This document shows, one piece after another, positions 15,997-24,986 of a stretch of DNA of 36,872 nucleotides. The translations under genes and the position numbers were made by a program. The notes below the pieces were generated by a model, which was not told where the DNA came from, did not search any database, and was given only the letters and a program-made list of their open reading frames with translations. Source of the DNA: an uncultured Roseburia sp. (GTDB lineage: Bacteria; Bacillota; Clostridia; Lachnospirales; Lachnospiraceae); assembly GCA_910584215.1 (NCBI GenBank), contig CAJTYI010000021.1, positions 1 to 36,872 on the forward strand. Reading direction: 5' to 3'. The stretch's first letter is position 1, and each line of letters starts with the position of its first letter.

Positions 15997-16935
15997 TTGG
16001 AGTTTAAGCATTATTCCGTGTTGCTTTCGGAGACAATTACGCAACTTAACATACGCCCGGGGGGCACCTATGTGGACGGTACGCTTGGCGGCGGCGGACA
16101 TGCAGGTGAAATTCTGCGGCGCTTGACGGACGGGGGACGTTTGATCGGGATTGACCAGGATGCCGATGCCATTGCGGCGGCTAGAGAGCGGCTTGCGCCT
16201 TATGGCGGACAAGTTACCATTTGCCGCAACAATTATGTTGACATGTCCGGGGAACTATCACGCCTTCATGTGGGGGGCGTGGACGGCATTGTGCTTGATT
16301 TGGGGGTTTCCTCCTATCAACTGGACACGCCGGCTCGTGGATTTACCTATCGGGATGAAGATGCGCCGCTAGACATGCGGATGGACGACAGACAGAGCAT
16401 GACGGCGGGGGACATTGTCAATCATTACAGTGAGGCAGAGCTCTACCGCATCATACGCGATTACGGCGAGGACAGATTTGCGAAGAATATCGCAAAGCAC
16501 ATATGCGCCGAGCGCAAGGAAAAACCGATTGAGACGACAGGGGAATTGACAAAAATCATCAGGGAGTCCATTCCCATGAAAGTACAGGTGACCGGAGGTC
16601 ATCCGGCCAAGCGCACGTTTCAGGCACTGCGCATAGAGTTGAACAGAGAACTTGAAGTACTAGAGAACAGTATTGACAATATGATTTCTTTATTAAACCC
16701 GGGTGGAAGATTGTGCATCATCACGTTTCATTCGCTGGAGGATCGGATCGTCAAATTGAATTTTAAGAGAAATGAAAATCCGTGTACTTGTCCAAGCGAT
16801 TTCCCGATGTGCGTCTGCGGGAACATAAGCAGGGGCAGAGTGGTTACGCGGAAACCGATATTGCCGTCGGAACGGGAACTGAAAGAAAATTCCCGCTCCA
16901 AAAGTGCAAAGCTGCGTGTTTTTGAGCGCGCGTAG
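15997..16935 (+). CDS. rsmH: 16S rRNA (cytosine(1402)-N(4))-methyltransferase RsmH
   Basis: RsmH methylates N4 of C1402 in 16S rRNA using S-adenosylmethionine. The protein has the SAM-binding YVDGTLGGGGHAGEIL near the N-terminus, GIVLDLGVSSYQLD (about 100), PAKRTFQALRIELNREL (about 210) and FHSLEDRIVK (about 250), all diagnostic. A GTG at 15985 opens the frame. TTG 15997 behind GAAGGTG is preferred because it gives the family N-terminus MEFKHYSVLL; it yields 312 residues. It follows mraZ by about 50 bases in the dcw order. Confidence 0.97.
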   Translation: MEFKHYSVLLSETITQLNIRPGGTYVDGTLGGGGHAGEILRRLTDGGRLIGIDQDADAIAAARERLAPYGGQVTICRNNYVDMSGELSRLHVGGVDGIVLDLGVSSYQLDTPARGFTYRDEDAPLDMRMDDRQSMTAGDIVNHYSEAELYRIIRDYGEDRFAKNIAKHICAERKEKPIETTGELTKIIRESIPMKVQVTGGHPAKRTFQALRIELNRELEVLENSIDNMISLLNPGGRLCIITFHSLEDRIVKLNFKRNENPCTCPSDFPMCVCGNISRGRVVTRKPILPSERELKENSRSKSAKLRVFERA

Positions 16936-16964
16936 GAAAACAGGGCGCAGGAAACGAGGATGTT

Positions 16965-17468
16965 ATGAGAACAGGTAAGACAACGAGAGTGGAAGAAGAT
17001 GATTATTATATCGACGGTAATACCGTCCGCAGATTAGAGACAGCGCCGGATTACCGGAAGATTCGCCGGGAGAGAGAGGCGAGGGAGCGCGAGGAGCAGC
17101 TGCGCAGAAAGCGCCGCGCTGCGAGACGCAATCAGGAGCGCGAGCTTCGCATGAGCAGAAGCTATGTGGTGTTTTTGACGATGGCTGTGATGGTCTTTGG
17201 CGCATTTGCCACAGTGTACATCAGGATTCAGTCTGATCTGACTGCGCGGATGTCGGCGATTGCGACGCTCGAAAGCCAGATCGAAAATCTGACGGCGGAA
17301 AACGACGAGGCATTAAAGCGACTAAACACCGCAGTTGATTTAGACGGGATTAAAAACATTGCGATGAATGAACTTGGCATGTCTTATGCAAAGGAGGGGC
17401 AGATCATCTATTATATGGTGAAAGACGACGACTATATGAACCAGTACGGAGAGATACCAAATAAATAA
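16965..17468 (+). CDS. ftsL: FtsL-like septal division protein
   Basis: The 167-residue protein has the bitopic FtsL/DivIC layout: a basic cytoplasmic N-terminus (about 1-64, with a run of Arg/Glu), one membrane segment (about 66-86, SYVVFLTMAVMVFGAFATVY) and an extracytoplasmic coiled coil (MSAIATLESQIENLTAENDE, about 95-114). FtsL bridges FtsQ/DivIB and FtsW/PBP in the divisome. Its position between rsmH and the first PBP is the classical ftsL slot. Sequence conservation in this family is low, so the call rests on topology and location. The stop is only about 15 bases before the next start. Confidence 0.88.
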   Translation: MRTGKTTRVEEDDYYIDGNTVRRLETAPDYRKIRREREAREREEQLRRKRRAARRNQERELRMSRSYVVFLTMAVMVFGAFATVYIRIQSDLTARMSAIATLESQIENLTAENDEALKRLNTAVDLDGIKNIAMNELGMSYAKEGQIIYYMVKDDDYMNQYGEIPNK

Positions 17469-17484
17469 AGAATTGTGGGGCAGT

Positions 17485-19641
17485 ATGGCGGAGAGAAGGA
17501 GAAGAGTAAGAAAGAGGAGAAAGAAACCGCTGCTTAAGTTTCCCAGGCGTATGCAGAAAAAGATGCTGTTTCTGTTTGCCGGGGTGACGATGATGCTGAT
17601 GTTCCTTGTGGGAAGATTAATGTACATAGAACACACCAGCGGCGAAAAATATCAAAAGATTGTGTTGGCACAGCAGGGATATGACAGCCAGACGATACCT
17701 TATCAGAGGGGCGATATCGTGGATGCGAAAGGCACAGTGCTTGCCACCAGCATTGCGGTATACAATATCATTCTCGACTGTTCTGTGATGACAAGCGATG
17801 AGCAATATATTGAGCCTACGATCGGTGCGCTCACCGCGTGTTTTCCAGATCTCGACAGCAATATGCTCTACGGATATGCGAAGGATAAAAAAGAGAGCAA
17901 ATATATTGTTTTAAAGAAACGCGTGCCATACGAAGAAATTCAGCCCTTTGTGGAAATGCAGGATGAAAAGGACGAGGAAGGCAAAAGAGTAAACCCGCAC
18001 ATCAAGGGAGTCTGGTTTGAAAAGGAGTACCAAAGGGAATACCCGTATGGTTCCTTGGCCAGTGCGGTCATCGGCTTTACGGTTGCCGGCAATCAGGGCA
18101 TTAACGGGCTGGAAAATTATTACAACGATATCCTAAACGGGGTAAACGGCAGAGAATACGGCTATTTAAATACTGACAATAACTTTGAGAAGACGATCAA
18201 GTCGGCGAGCAACGGCTGTACGTTAGTCAGCACGATCGATGCCAGCATCCAGACCGTCGTGGAGAAAAAAATAGCCGAGTTTAACGAGGCGTACAGGGGA
18301 AACTTTCGCTCAAATGACGCGGGCGCCACACATATCGGTGTGCTGATTATGGACCCGAACAACGGTGACGTGCTTGCCATGGCCAATTACCCCAATTATG
18401 ATCTGAGTAATCCAAGAGACTTGTCTGCTTACTACACGGAGGAACAGCTCTCGGTTATGAGCGAGGAGGAGCAGCTAGACGCGCTCAACAAGCTATGGCA
18501 GAACTTTTGTGTGACGTTTACCTATGAGCCGGGTTCCACCGCAAAGCCGTTTACCGTGGCGATGGGATTAGACTGCGGGGCGATGACGGGGGACGAAAGC
18601 TATTACTGCGACGGCTTTGAGATGATGCCGGGCTATCCAAAACCGATTCGCTGTGTCAACCGTAATGGGCATGGTATGGAAACAATCGAGCAGACACTGA
18701 TGAATTCATGCAATGACGCCCTGATGCAGATGTCCTACGCAATCGGAATCGATGAATTTGTAAAGTACCAACAGATTTTTGGATTTGGCCAAAAGACGAA
18801 TATTGATCTGCCGGGTGAGACGAGGACAGATTCTTTGATCTATACCATAGACAATATGACGCGCATTGACCTTGCGACAAATTCGTTTGGCCAGAATTTC
18901 AATACAACGATGATTCAGATGGGCACATCGTTTTGTTCTCTGATTAATGGCGGTTATTTATATCAGCCCCATCTGGTAAATCGCATTACGGATGAGAAAG
19001 GTAATACGATCGAGAATATTACACCGACGCTTTTGAGCCAGACGATATCCAAATCTACCAGTGATAGGCTAAAGGGCTATATGGAAGCAACTGTGGCGGA
19101 CGGAACGGGTGCAATGGCAAAGGTGGACGGTTATTCTATGGGTGGCAAGACGGGGACGGCACAAAAACGCGGACGTGACGGCGTCAATTATGTGGTCTCG
19201 TTTATCGGATTTGCCCCGGCCGATGATCCGCAGCTGATGATCTACTGCGTAGTGGATGAGCCGAATGTGGAGGAGCAGTATCACAGCACCTATGCAATGA
19301 ATATTGCGCGCGAGATATTGGAGGAAGTGCTTCCTTATTTAAATATCTACCGTGACGAGGAGGCGACCGGACTTCACGCGGGCTGGGATATCCGCGGTGA
19401 GGAGAGCGGTCAGCAGGCGATGACGGATATTGTCAACCAGGTTTCACCAGGCGAGGGGGAAGCTCAGGGTGAGGATATGGAGGGAGCGCTCGACGTGCCC
19501 GATACCGGTGACAGACTTCCCGGCAATGCAGAAGGTGATACCGGCGACAATGCGGCAGGCGGCAATGCAGAAGGTGATACTGGCGGCAACGGGGCGGGCG
19601 GTATGGGCGATGACGAAGGCGTGCAGGAGCCTCAAGAATAG
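17485..19641 (+). CDS. Class B penicillin-binding protein (FtsI/PBP2-like) with an acidic Gly-rich tail
   Basis: This 718-residue transpeptidase cross-links septal peptidoglycan together with FtsW. It has a basic N-terminus, a membrane segment (about 30-50), a dimerisation domain and a transpeptidase domain with EPGSTAKPF (nucleophile S351), NSCN and GGKTGTAQ (K555). There is no PASTA domain. The last 85 residues are an acidic, Gly/Asp/Asn-rich tail containing a 13-residue duplication (GNAEGDTGDNAAG, GNAEGDTGGNGAG), encoded by a 39-bp tandem repeat. ATG 17485 is preferred over the in-frame TTG 17473. A terminator-like hairpin follows the stop and overlaps the ribosome binding site of the next PBP. 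Confidence 0.93.
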   Translation: MAERRRRVRKRRKKPLLKFPRRMQKKMLFLFAGVTMMLMFLVGRLMYIEHTSGEKYQKIVLAQQGYDSQTIPYQRGDIVDAKGTVLATSIAVYNIILDCSVMTSDEQYIEPTIGALTACFPDLDSNMLYGYAKDKKESKYIVLKKRVPYEEIQPFVEMQDEKDEEGKRVNPHIKGVWFEKEYQREYPYGSLASAVIGFTVAGNQGINGLENYYNDILNGVNGREYGYLNTDNNFEKTIKSASNGCTLVSTIDASIQTVVEKKIAEFNEAYRGNFRSNDAGATHIGVLIMDPNNGDVLAMANYPNYDLSNPRDLSAYYTEEQLSVMSEEEQLDALNKLWQNFCVTFTYEPGSTAKPFTVAMGLDCGAMTGDESYYCDGFEMMPGYPKPIRCVNRNGHGMETIEQTLMNSCNDALMQMSYAIGIDEFVKYQQIFGFGQKTNIDLPGETRTDSLIYTIDNMTRIDLATNSFGQNFNTTMIQMGTSFCSLINGGYLYQPHLVNRITDEKGNTIENITPTLLSQTISKSTSDRLKGYMEATVADGTGAMAKVDGYSMGGKTGTAQKRGRDGVNYVVSFIGFAPADDPQLMIYCVVDEPNVEEQYHSTYAMNIAREILEEVLPYLNIYRDEEATGLHAGWDIRGEESGQQAMTDIVNQVSPGEGEAQGEDMEGALDVPDTGDRLPGNAEGDTGDNAAGGNAEGDTGGNGAGGMGDDEGVQEPQE
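19521..19598. repeat. 39-bp in-frame tandem duplication in the PBP tail
   Basis: CGGCAATGCAGAAGGTGATA begins copies at 19521 and 19560. The copies differ at a few third-codon positions and at two or three amino acids, so the duplication is not recent. Confidence 0.9.
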
Positions 19642-19647
19642 ATGTAT

Positions 19648-19700
19648 AACCTCACGGCAGTCTGAATAATATTTTATGAAAGACTTTCGTGAGGTTTTTT
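19648..19700 (+). terminator. Intrinsic terminator overlapping the Shine-Dalgarno of the next PBP
   Basis: AACCTCACG (19648-19656) pairs with CGTGAGGTT (19688-19696), and the stem extends inward through AGTCT/AGACT (19659-19663/19681-19685). A T tract covers 19695-19700. The 3' arm contains GTGAGG, the only ribosome binding site for ATG 19701, which directly follows the T tract. The hairpin can therefore act as terminator, as attenuator, or as a lid on translation of the second PBP. Confidence 0.75.
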
Positions 19701-21437
19701 ATGTGGAATAATGAAGGGAATATCCCGTTTTACCGCAACAAGACGCTTCATCGGAAAAAGCTCATGATTATCGTGACGGCGGTATTCTTTCTGATGATGT
19801 TTCTGGTGGGGCGTTTGGTGTATTTGATGATATTTTGTTCTGTCTACTATGGGCAGAAAGCGGAAGATCTGCATGAGAGGGAGCGCGATATCAAGGCGGC
19901 GAGAGGAAAGATCTTGGACGCAAACGGTGTTGTGCTCGCCACCAATAAGTCGGTCTGTACCATTTCTGTGATTCATAGCCAGATTGAGGAACCGGAGGCA
20001 GTGATTGAAGCGCTCTCCAAAGAACTGGAACTTTCCGAGGAGACGGTCCGCAAGCGGGTGGAAAAGGTCAGCTCGATCGAGAGGGTCAAGACGAACGTGC
20101 CAAAAGCAGTCGGAGACAAAATCCGCGCTTACGGTCTGGCTGGAGTAAAGGTGGATGAGGATTACAAGCGATATTATCCCTATGACACGCTGGCGTCAAA
20201 GGTTTTGGGCTTTACCGGGGCAGACAATCAGGGGATTGTAGGTCTTGAAGTCAAATATGACAAGTATCTTCAGGGAGAAAACGGCAAGATTCTGACATTG
20301 ACCGATGCCAGAGGCATTGAGATCGAAAATGCCGGGGAGAGCAGGCTAGAACCCATAAACGGCTATGACCTGCGCCTGTCTTTGGATTACAACATACAAA
20401 AGTACTGTGAGCAGGCGGCAGAAAAGGCATATATCAAAAAAGAGGCGGACAGTGTTTCCGTCATCGTCATGAATCCGCAAAACGGTGAGATTATGGCGAT
20501 GGTAAACTACCCTGAATTTAATCTCAATGACCCGTTCACGCTCAATATCGAGACAACGGCAGTCGGGGAGGAGAAACAGAATCTTTTGAACCAGATGTGG
20601 CGCAACCAGTGCATCAGCGATACCTATGAGCCAGGCTCTACATTCAAGGTTATCACGGCCGCCGCCGCTTTAGAGCAGGATGTGGTATCGCTGACGGACC
20701 CGTTTTATTGTCCGGGATATAAAATCGTGGAGGACCGGAGGATTCGCTGCGCAAAGGTGGCGGGTCACGGTGCAGAGACATTTGAGACAGGACTGATGAA
20801 TTCGTGTAACCCGGTTTTCATTGAGCTTGGGGAGCGCATCGGCGTGGACAATTTTTTTGACTATTTTAGTCAATTTGGCCTTCTGCAAAAGACGAATATA
20901 GATCTTCCCGGCGAGGCGGCGACGATCATGCACAAAAAAGATAACGTCGGCCCGGTGGAGCTCGCCACCATTTCGTTTGGGCAGTCTTTTCAGATCACGC
21001 CGATGCAGCTTGTGACTACGGTATCGTCTATCATTAACGGCGGTGTGCGCGTGACGCCCCATTTCGGCGTGGCGATCTACAAAGAGAGCGGGGAGTTGGT
21101 GGAGACACTCTCGTATCCGACGACCGAAGGGATTTGCAGCGCTGAGACTTCGGAGACGATGCGCTATCTGCTACAGCGCGTTGTGGACGATGGGGGCGGT
21201 AAAAATGCCAAGATAGAAGGTTATGCCATCGGCGGCAAGACGGCGACCTCGCAGACACTGCCAAGGAGTGAGCACCGCTATATCTCCTCGTTTCTAGGCT
21301 TTGCGCCTGCCGACGATCCGAAGGTGCTGGCGATCTGCATCATCAATAACCCTTCCGGCGTATATTATGGAGGCACGATCGCGGCGCCCGTCGTAAAAGA
21401 AATTTTGGAAAACATTTTGCCATATCTTGATAAATGA
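19701..21437 (+). CDS. Second class B penicillin-binding protein (SpoVD/PBP2-like) with a KTA motif
   Basis: This 578-residue transpeptidase has an N-terminal membrane segment (about 22-45), a dimerisation domain beginning ARGKILDANGVVLATNKS, and the catalytic domain: EPGSTFKVI (nucleophile S313) and NSCN are intact, but the third motif reads GGKTATSQ (K513) where KTG is expected. No PASTA domain is present. Being second of two PBPs in the division cluster, it may be the SpoVD-type enzyme for spore cortex, or a second septal enzyme; sequence alone does not decide. The in-frame GTG 19689 is part of the Shine-Dalgarno, so ATG 19701 is the start. The KTG to KTA change may alter beta-lactam affinity. 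Confidence 0.9.
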   Translation: MWNNEGNIPFYRNKTLHRKKLMIIVTAVFFLMMFLVGRLVYLMIFCSVYYGQKAEDLHERERDIKAARGKILDANGVVLATNKSVCTISVIHSQIEEPEAVIEALSKELELSEETVRKRVEKVSSIERVKTNVPKAVGDKIRAYGLAGVKVDEDYKRYYPYDTLASKVLGFTGADNQGIVGLEVKYDKYLQGENGKILTLTDARGIEIENAGESRLEPINGYDLRLSLDYNIQKYCEQAAEKAYIKKEADSVSVIVMNPQNGEIMAMVNYPEFNLNDPFTLNIETTAVGEEKQNLLNQMWRNQCISDTYEPGSTFKVITAAAALEQDVVSLTDPFYCPGYKIVEDRRIRCAKVAGHGAETFETGLMNSCNPVFIELGERIGVDNFFDYFSQFGLLQKTNIDLPGEAATIMHKKDNVGPVELATISFGQSFQITPMQLVTTVSSIINGGVRVTPHFGVAIYKESGELVETLSYPTTEGICSAETSETMRYLLQRVVDDGGGKNAKIEGYAIGGKTATSQTLPRSEHRYISSFLGFAPADDPKVLAICIINNPSGVYYGGTIAAPVVKEILENILPYLDK

Positions 21438-21489
21438 CAGGCGATAACTTATAATAGTTAAATTAATTGTTTAAAAGAGGGATAAAGCG

Positions 21490-22863
21490 ATGAATAAAGA
21501 GATGGATCTGAGAGGAAAGAATGTGCTCGTTGTGGGTTCCGGCGTCAGCGGTGTGGCGGCTGCCGGGCTTTTAAAGGAAGAGGGCGCCTCGCTGGTATTG
21601 TTTGACAGCAACCGGGAGCTCGACACGAGGGCTCTGGCTCAAAAACATCCGGTTTTTGCCGGCGCCCGCATTATCCTGGGTGAGATGACCGAGCGCGATA
21701 TGGAGAGTATCGCGTTGGCCGTGTTAAGCCCTGGAGTACCGTTGGAACTTCCGCTTGTGGCTGCGATGCGGGCGAAAAATATACCGATCGCGGGGGAAAT
21801 TGAATTGGCATACCACTATGCCAAAGGCCGCTTGGCGGCTATTACTGGAACAAACGGAAAGACCACGACGACTGCACTGACCGGTGAGATCCTGGCAAAT
21901 TACTATAAAGATGTCAAGGTTGTTGGCAATATTGGAATACCGTACACTTCCGTGGCGGCGGAGACGACAGAAGATACCGTCACGGTGGCGGAGATCAGCA
22001 GTTTTCAGCTGGAGACGACGGAGAGTTTTGCGCCGGAGGTGTCCGCGATACTCAATATTACGCCCGATCACTTAAACCGCCATCACACGATGGAGTGCTA
22101 CATACAGACAAAGCTTAGCATCACCAAAAGCCAGGGAGCGAAGGGCGTGTGCGTACTCAACTACGAGGATGAGGCTTTGCGCGCGTTCGGTGAGCGGGCG
22201 AACGTGCAGGTGCTGTATTTTAGCAGCAAAAGACCGCTCGCGCACGGTCTGTATCTGAAAGACAAAGAGATCTTTTATGCCGACGGCAGAGGAAAGACAG
22301 AGAAAGTCGTTCATGTGGATGAGATGAATATTCTCGGGCTGCACAACTATGAAAATGCCATGGCAGCCACCGGTATTGCGCTTTGCATGGGTGTTCCCAT
22401 GGAAAAAATTGTGGAAGTGCTAAAACGTTTTCAGGCAGTTGAACATAGAATAGAATATGTGACAGAGAGAAACGGCGTCAAATATTACAATGATTCTAAG
22501 GGAACCAACCCCGATGCCGCCATCAAAGGGATACAGGCGATGACGCGGCCCACGTATCTGATCGGGGGAGGATACGACAAAGAATCTTTGTATGACGAAT
22601 GGATCGAGAGCTTTGACGGCAAGGTGAAGAAACTTGTGCTCATCGGCCAGACGAAAGAAAAAATTGCGGCGTGTGCCAGAGCGCACGGATTTTTCGATGT
22701 TGTCCTGTGCGAGACTCTTGCGGAGGCCATCGACGTGTGTCATCGCAATGCCAAAGCGGGGGAGGCCGTGCTGCTCTCTCCGGCGTGCGCGAGCTGGGGC
22801 ATGTTCAAAAATTATGAAGAGCGGGGACGCATGTTCAAAGAATATGTGCGCGCTCTGTCATAA
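21490..22863 (+). CDS. murD: UDP-N-acetylmuramoylalanine--D-glutamate ligase
   Basis: MurD adds D-glutamate to UDP-MurNAc-L-Ala in the cytoplasm. The 457-residue protein has an N-terminal Rossmann-like domain (VLVVGSGVSGVAAAGLLKEE, 10-29), the ATP-binding ITGTNGKTTTTALTGEIL (about 118-135), the central-domain ILNITPDHLNRHHTME, and the C-terminal NDSKGTNPDAAIKGIQAM and LSPACASWGMFKNYEERG motifs. The ribosome binding site is AGAGGG before ATG 21490. It lies 52 bases after the second PBP. mraY, murE, murF and murG, its usual neighbours, are not here. Confidence 0.98.
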   Translation: MNKEMDLRGKNVLVVGSGVSGVAAAGLLKEEGASLVLFDSNRELDTRALAQKHPVFAGARIILGEMTERDMESIALAVLSPGVPLELPLVAAMRAKNIPIAGEIELAYHYAKGRLAAITGTNGKTTTTALTGEILANYYKDVKVVGNIGIPYTSVAAETTEDTVTVAEISSFQLETTESFAPEVSAILNITPDHLNRHHTMECYIQTKLSITKSQGAKGVCVLNYEDEALRAFGERANVQVLYFSSKRPLAHGLYLKDKEIFYADGRGKTEKVVHVDEMNILGLHNYENAMAATGIALCMGVPMEKIVEVLKRFQAVEHRIEYVTERNGVKYYNDSKGTNPDAAIKGIQAMTRPTYLIGGGYDKESLYDEWIESFDGKVKKLVLIGQTKEKIAACARAHGFFDVVLCETLAEAIDVCHRNAKAGEAVLLSPACASWGMFKNYEERGRMFKEYVRALS

Positions 22864-22937
22864 ACTGCCCGCTGCAATGGAGGTTTTCATTCGTTATTAG
22901 TATCCAATCACTTATCATCAGGACTGGGAGGTATGGA

Positions 22938-24059
22938 ATGGCAGCGAGACAAAAGAAAGAAAAAAGGCAGAAAGCCATACGTTACTTTGATTACAGTCTA
23001 TTGTTTCTGGTTATTTTTCTGTTGTGTTTTGGGCTGATTATGCTCTACAGTACCAGTTCCTATTATGGCTCCACGCGTCATGATGATGCGGCCTATTATT
23101 TAAAGAAGCAATTATTTGCCACGTCGCTGGGCATTGTGGGAATGATTTTTATTTCCGTAATCCCTTACCGCTTTTGGATGAAACTCAGCAGTCTGGCGTA
23201 TATTCTGGCACTCGGGCTGTGCGTGCTGGTTATCTTTGCCGGCCGCGAAGCGAAGGGACAGTCGAGATGGCTGCAAATCGGCCCGCTGTCTTTTCAGCCG
23301 TCTGAGTATGCCAAGCTGGCGGTGATCTTATTTTTTGCGTCTGTCATATATAAGACGTCGAAGCAGTTGGCAAACTGGAAAAATCTAATCAAGGTCGGTG
23401 TGATCGTGATGCCGATCTTTGTTGTGGTGGCGTACAACAATTTGAGTACCGCGATCATCATAGCGGGAATTGCGGTCTGCATGATGTTTGTCGCGAGTCC
23501 CAAATACAGCCATTTTTTGGTGATTGGCCTGATCGGCGTCGCGGCGGTGGCAGTCTTTATCATGCTGGCTGGATACCGCGCGGAGCGTATTTTGATCTGG
23601 CTAAACCCGGAGGAATATGAGAAAGGATATCAGACGCTGCAGGGGCTGTATGCGATCGGCTCCGGGGGACTGTTTGGCAAGGGGTTGGGCGAGAGTATGC
23701 AAAAACTTGGCTTTATCCCGGAAGCGCAGAACGATATGATATTTTCCGTGATCTGTGAGGAATTGGGATTGTTTGGGGCCACCTGCCTGATTCTTTTGTA
23801 TCTGCTTTTGATCTGGCGGTTTATGATTATCGCCAATAATGCGGCAGATCTGTATGGAGCGCTGATTGTGGTGGGGATCATGGCGCACATTGCCATTCAG
23901 GTGATCTTAAATATCGCCGTTGTCACCAATACAATGCCAAACACCGGAATTTTGCTTCCATTTGTAAGCTACGGCGGTACGTCGATCATGTTTTTGCTGG
24001 GAGAAATGGGGCTGGCATTGTCGGTTTCGAGAGGAATTAAGTTTGAGGTAAGCGGATGA
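22938..24059 (+). CDS. ftsW: Peptidoglycan glycosyltransferase FtsW (SEDS family)
   Basis: FtsW polymerises lipid II into glycan strands at the septum with its class B PBP partner. The 373-residue protein has about ten membrane segments. Diagnostic SEDS stretches are SRWLQIGPLSFQPSEYAKLA (about 113-132), the AYNNLSTA segment, GLYAIGSGGLFGKGLGES (about 236-253), IPEAQNDMIFSVICEELG and the C-terminal NTGILLPFVSYGGTS. The start has GGGAGGT at 22926-22932. The stop overlaps the ftsQ start as ATGA, so the two genes are translationally coupled. Confidence 0.97.
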   Translation: MAARQKKEKRQKAIRYFDYSLLFLVIFLLCFGLIMLYSTSSYYGSTRHDDAAYYLKKQLFATSLGIVGMIFISVIPYRFWMKLSSLAYILALGLCVLVIFAGREAKGQSRWLQIGPLSFQPSEYAKLAVILFFASVIYKTSKQLANWKNLIKVGVIVMPIFVVVAYNNLSTAIIIAGIAVCMMFVASPKYSHFLVIGLIGVAAVAVFIMLAGYRAERILIWLNPEEYEKGYQTLQGLYAIGSGGLFGKGLGESMQKLGFIPEAQNDMIFSVICEELGLFGATCLILLYLLLIWRFMIIANNAADLYGALIVVGIMAHIAIQVILNIAVVTNTMPNTGILLPFVSYGGTSIMFLLGEMGLALSVSRGIKFEVSG

Positions 24060-24808
24060 GGATAAGAGAAGAGAGAAAGCGGGGGAAGCGCAGGCGTATC
24101 GGATGGACGATCGCGTTGATACTTGTGATGTTGATCGCCTTAGGAGTGTTTGTGGCGCTGACGGTGTTTACCGTGGAGGATGTCGTGGTCGAGGGCAATG
24201 AGGTGTATTCCGACCACCAGATTCGTTCTATGGTGTTAAACGATAAGTATTCCGACAACTCCTTATATGTGCTGTGCAAATACCGTCTGATAAAAATGGG
24301 GGAGGTCCCCTTTGTGGATGACATGGAAGTGTCGTTGGACAGCCCGCATATTGTGCGGATCAAGGTCTATGAAAAAGGGATATTGGGATGTTTTTATATA
24401 GATGTCATCGGACAATACGCATATTTTGACAAGGACGGCTTTGTCGTGGAGACTTCCGCGGAAGTCATTGAGGATGTGCCCCGCGTGACAGGCATTACCT
24501 GTAATGAAGTGACTTTATACGAAAAGCTTCCGCTCGAGGATGGCAGGGTGCTAAGCCGCCTGTTGGAGCTGACGCAGACATTAAATAAATACAATCTGGC
24601 GCCGCAGGAAATCCACTACACAGATCAGAAACAGCCGGAGCTGACGTATGACAGCATTAAAGTTGTGGTTGGGTCCGATGAGTATTTATCACAAAAGGTG
24701 GTGCGTCTGTCGACGATTCTGCCGCAGTTATACGGTTTTTCGGGCACATTACATCTCGAGGACTGGACGCCGGAAACAACGGGGATTCATTTTGAGCGGG
24801 ATATGTAG
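24056..24808 (+). CDS. ftsQ: Cell division protein FtsQ/DivIB
   Basis: The 250-residue bitopic protein has a short basic cytoplasmic part, a membrane segment (about 15-36) and a POTRA-like domain (VFTVEDVVVEGNEVYSDHQI, about 37-56), then a beta domain with FDKDGFVVETS and DVPRVTGI typical of FtsQ/DivIB. It connects FtsL/DivIC with the septal synthase. The start overlaps ftsW by four bases. A weak hairpin follows (AGTAC 24807-24811, GTACT 24819-24823) with T tracts, so the mraZ-ftsQ operon may end here. ftsZ has its own promoter. Confidence 0.93.
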   Translation: MRIREERKRGKRRRIGWTIALILVMLIALGVFVALTVFTVEDVVVEGNEVYSDHQIRSMVLNDKYSDNSLYVLCKYRLIKMGEVPFVDDMEVSLDSPHIVRIKVYEKGILGCFYIDVIGQYAYFDKDGFVVETSAEVIEDVPRVTGITCNEVTLYEKLPLEDGRVLSRLLELTQTLNKYNLAPQEIHYTDQKQPELTYDSIKVVVGSDEYLSQKVVRLSTILPQLYGFSGTLHLEDWTPETTGIHFERDM

Positions 24809-24857
24809 TACGAAAACTGGTACTTTTTACCTTTTTTTGTTTTTTTCAAAAAATTAG

Positions 24858-24886
24858 TTGATTAATTAACCAAAAAATTATATTAT
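24858..24886 (+). promoter_or_regulatory. sigma-A promoter of ftsZ
   Basis: TTGATT at 24858-24863 and TATTAT at 24881-24886 are separated by 17 bases. The leader is about 95 bases. Confidence 0.6.
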
Positions 24887-24986
24887 AAAGTATATGAGTT
24901 TAAAAGTGGGGAAGTTTCGTCCTGAATCTCAGTAAAGATACATAGGATACAATTTTTTTGGGATGGTGAATGAAGGAGGAGTCATC

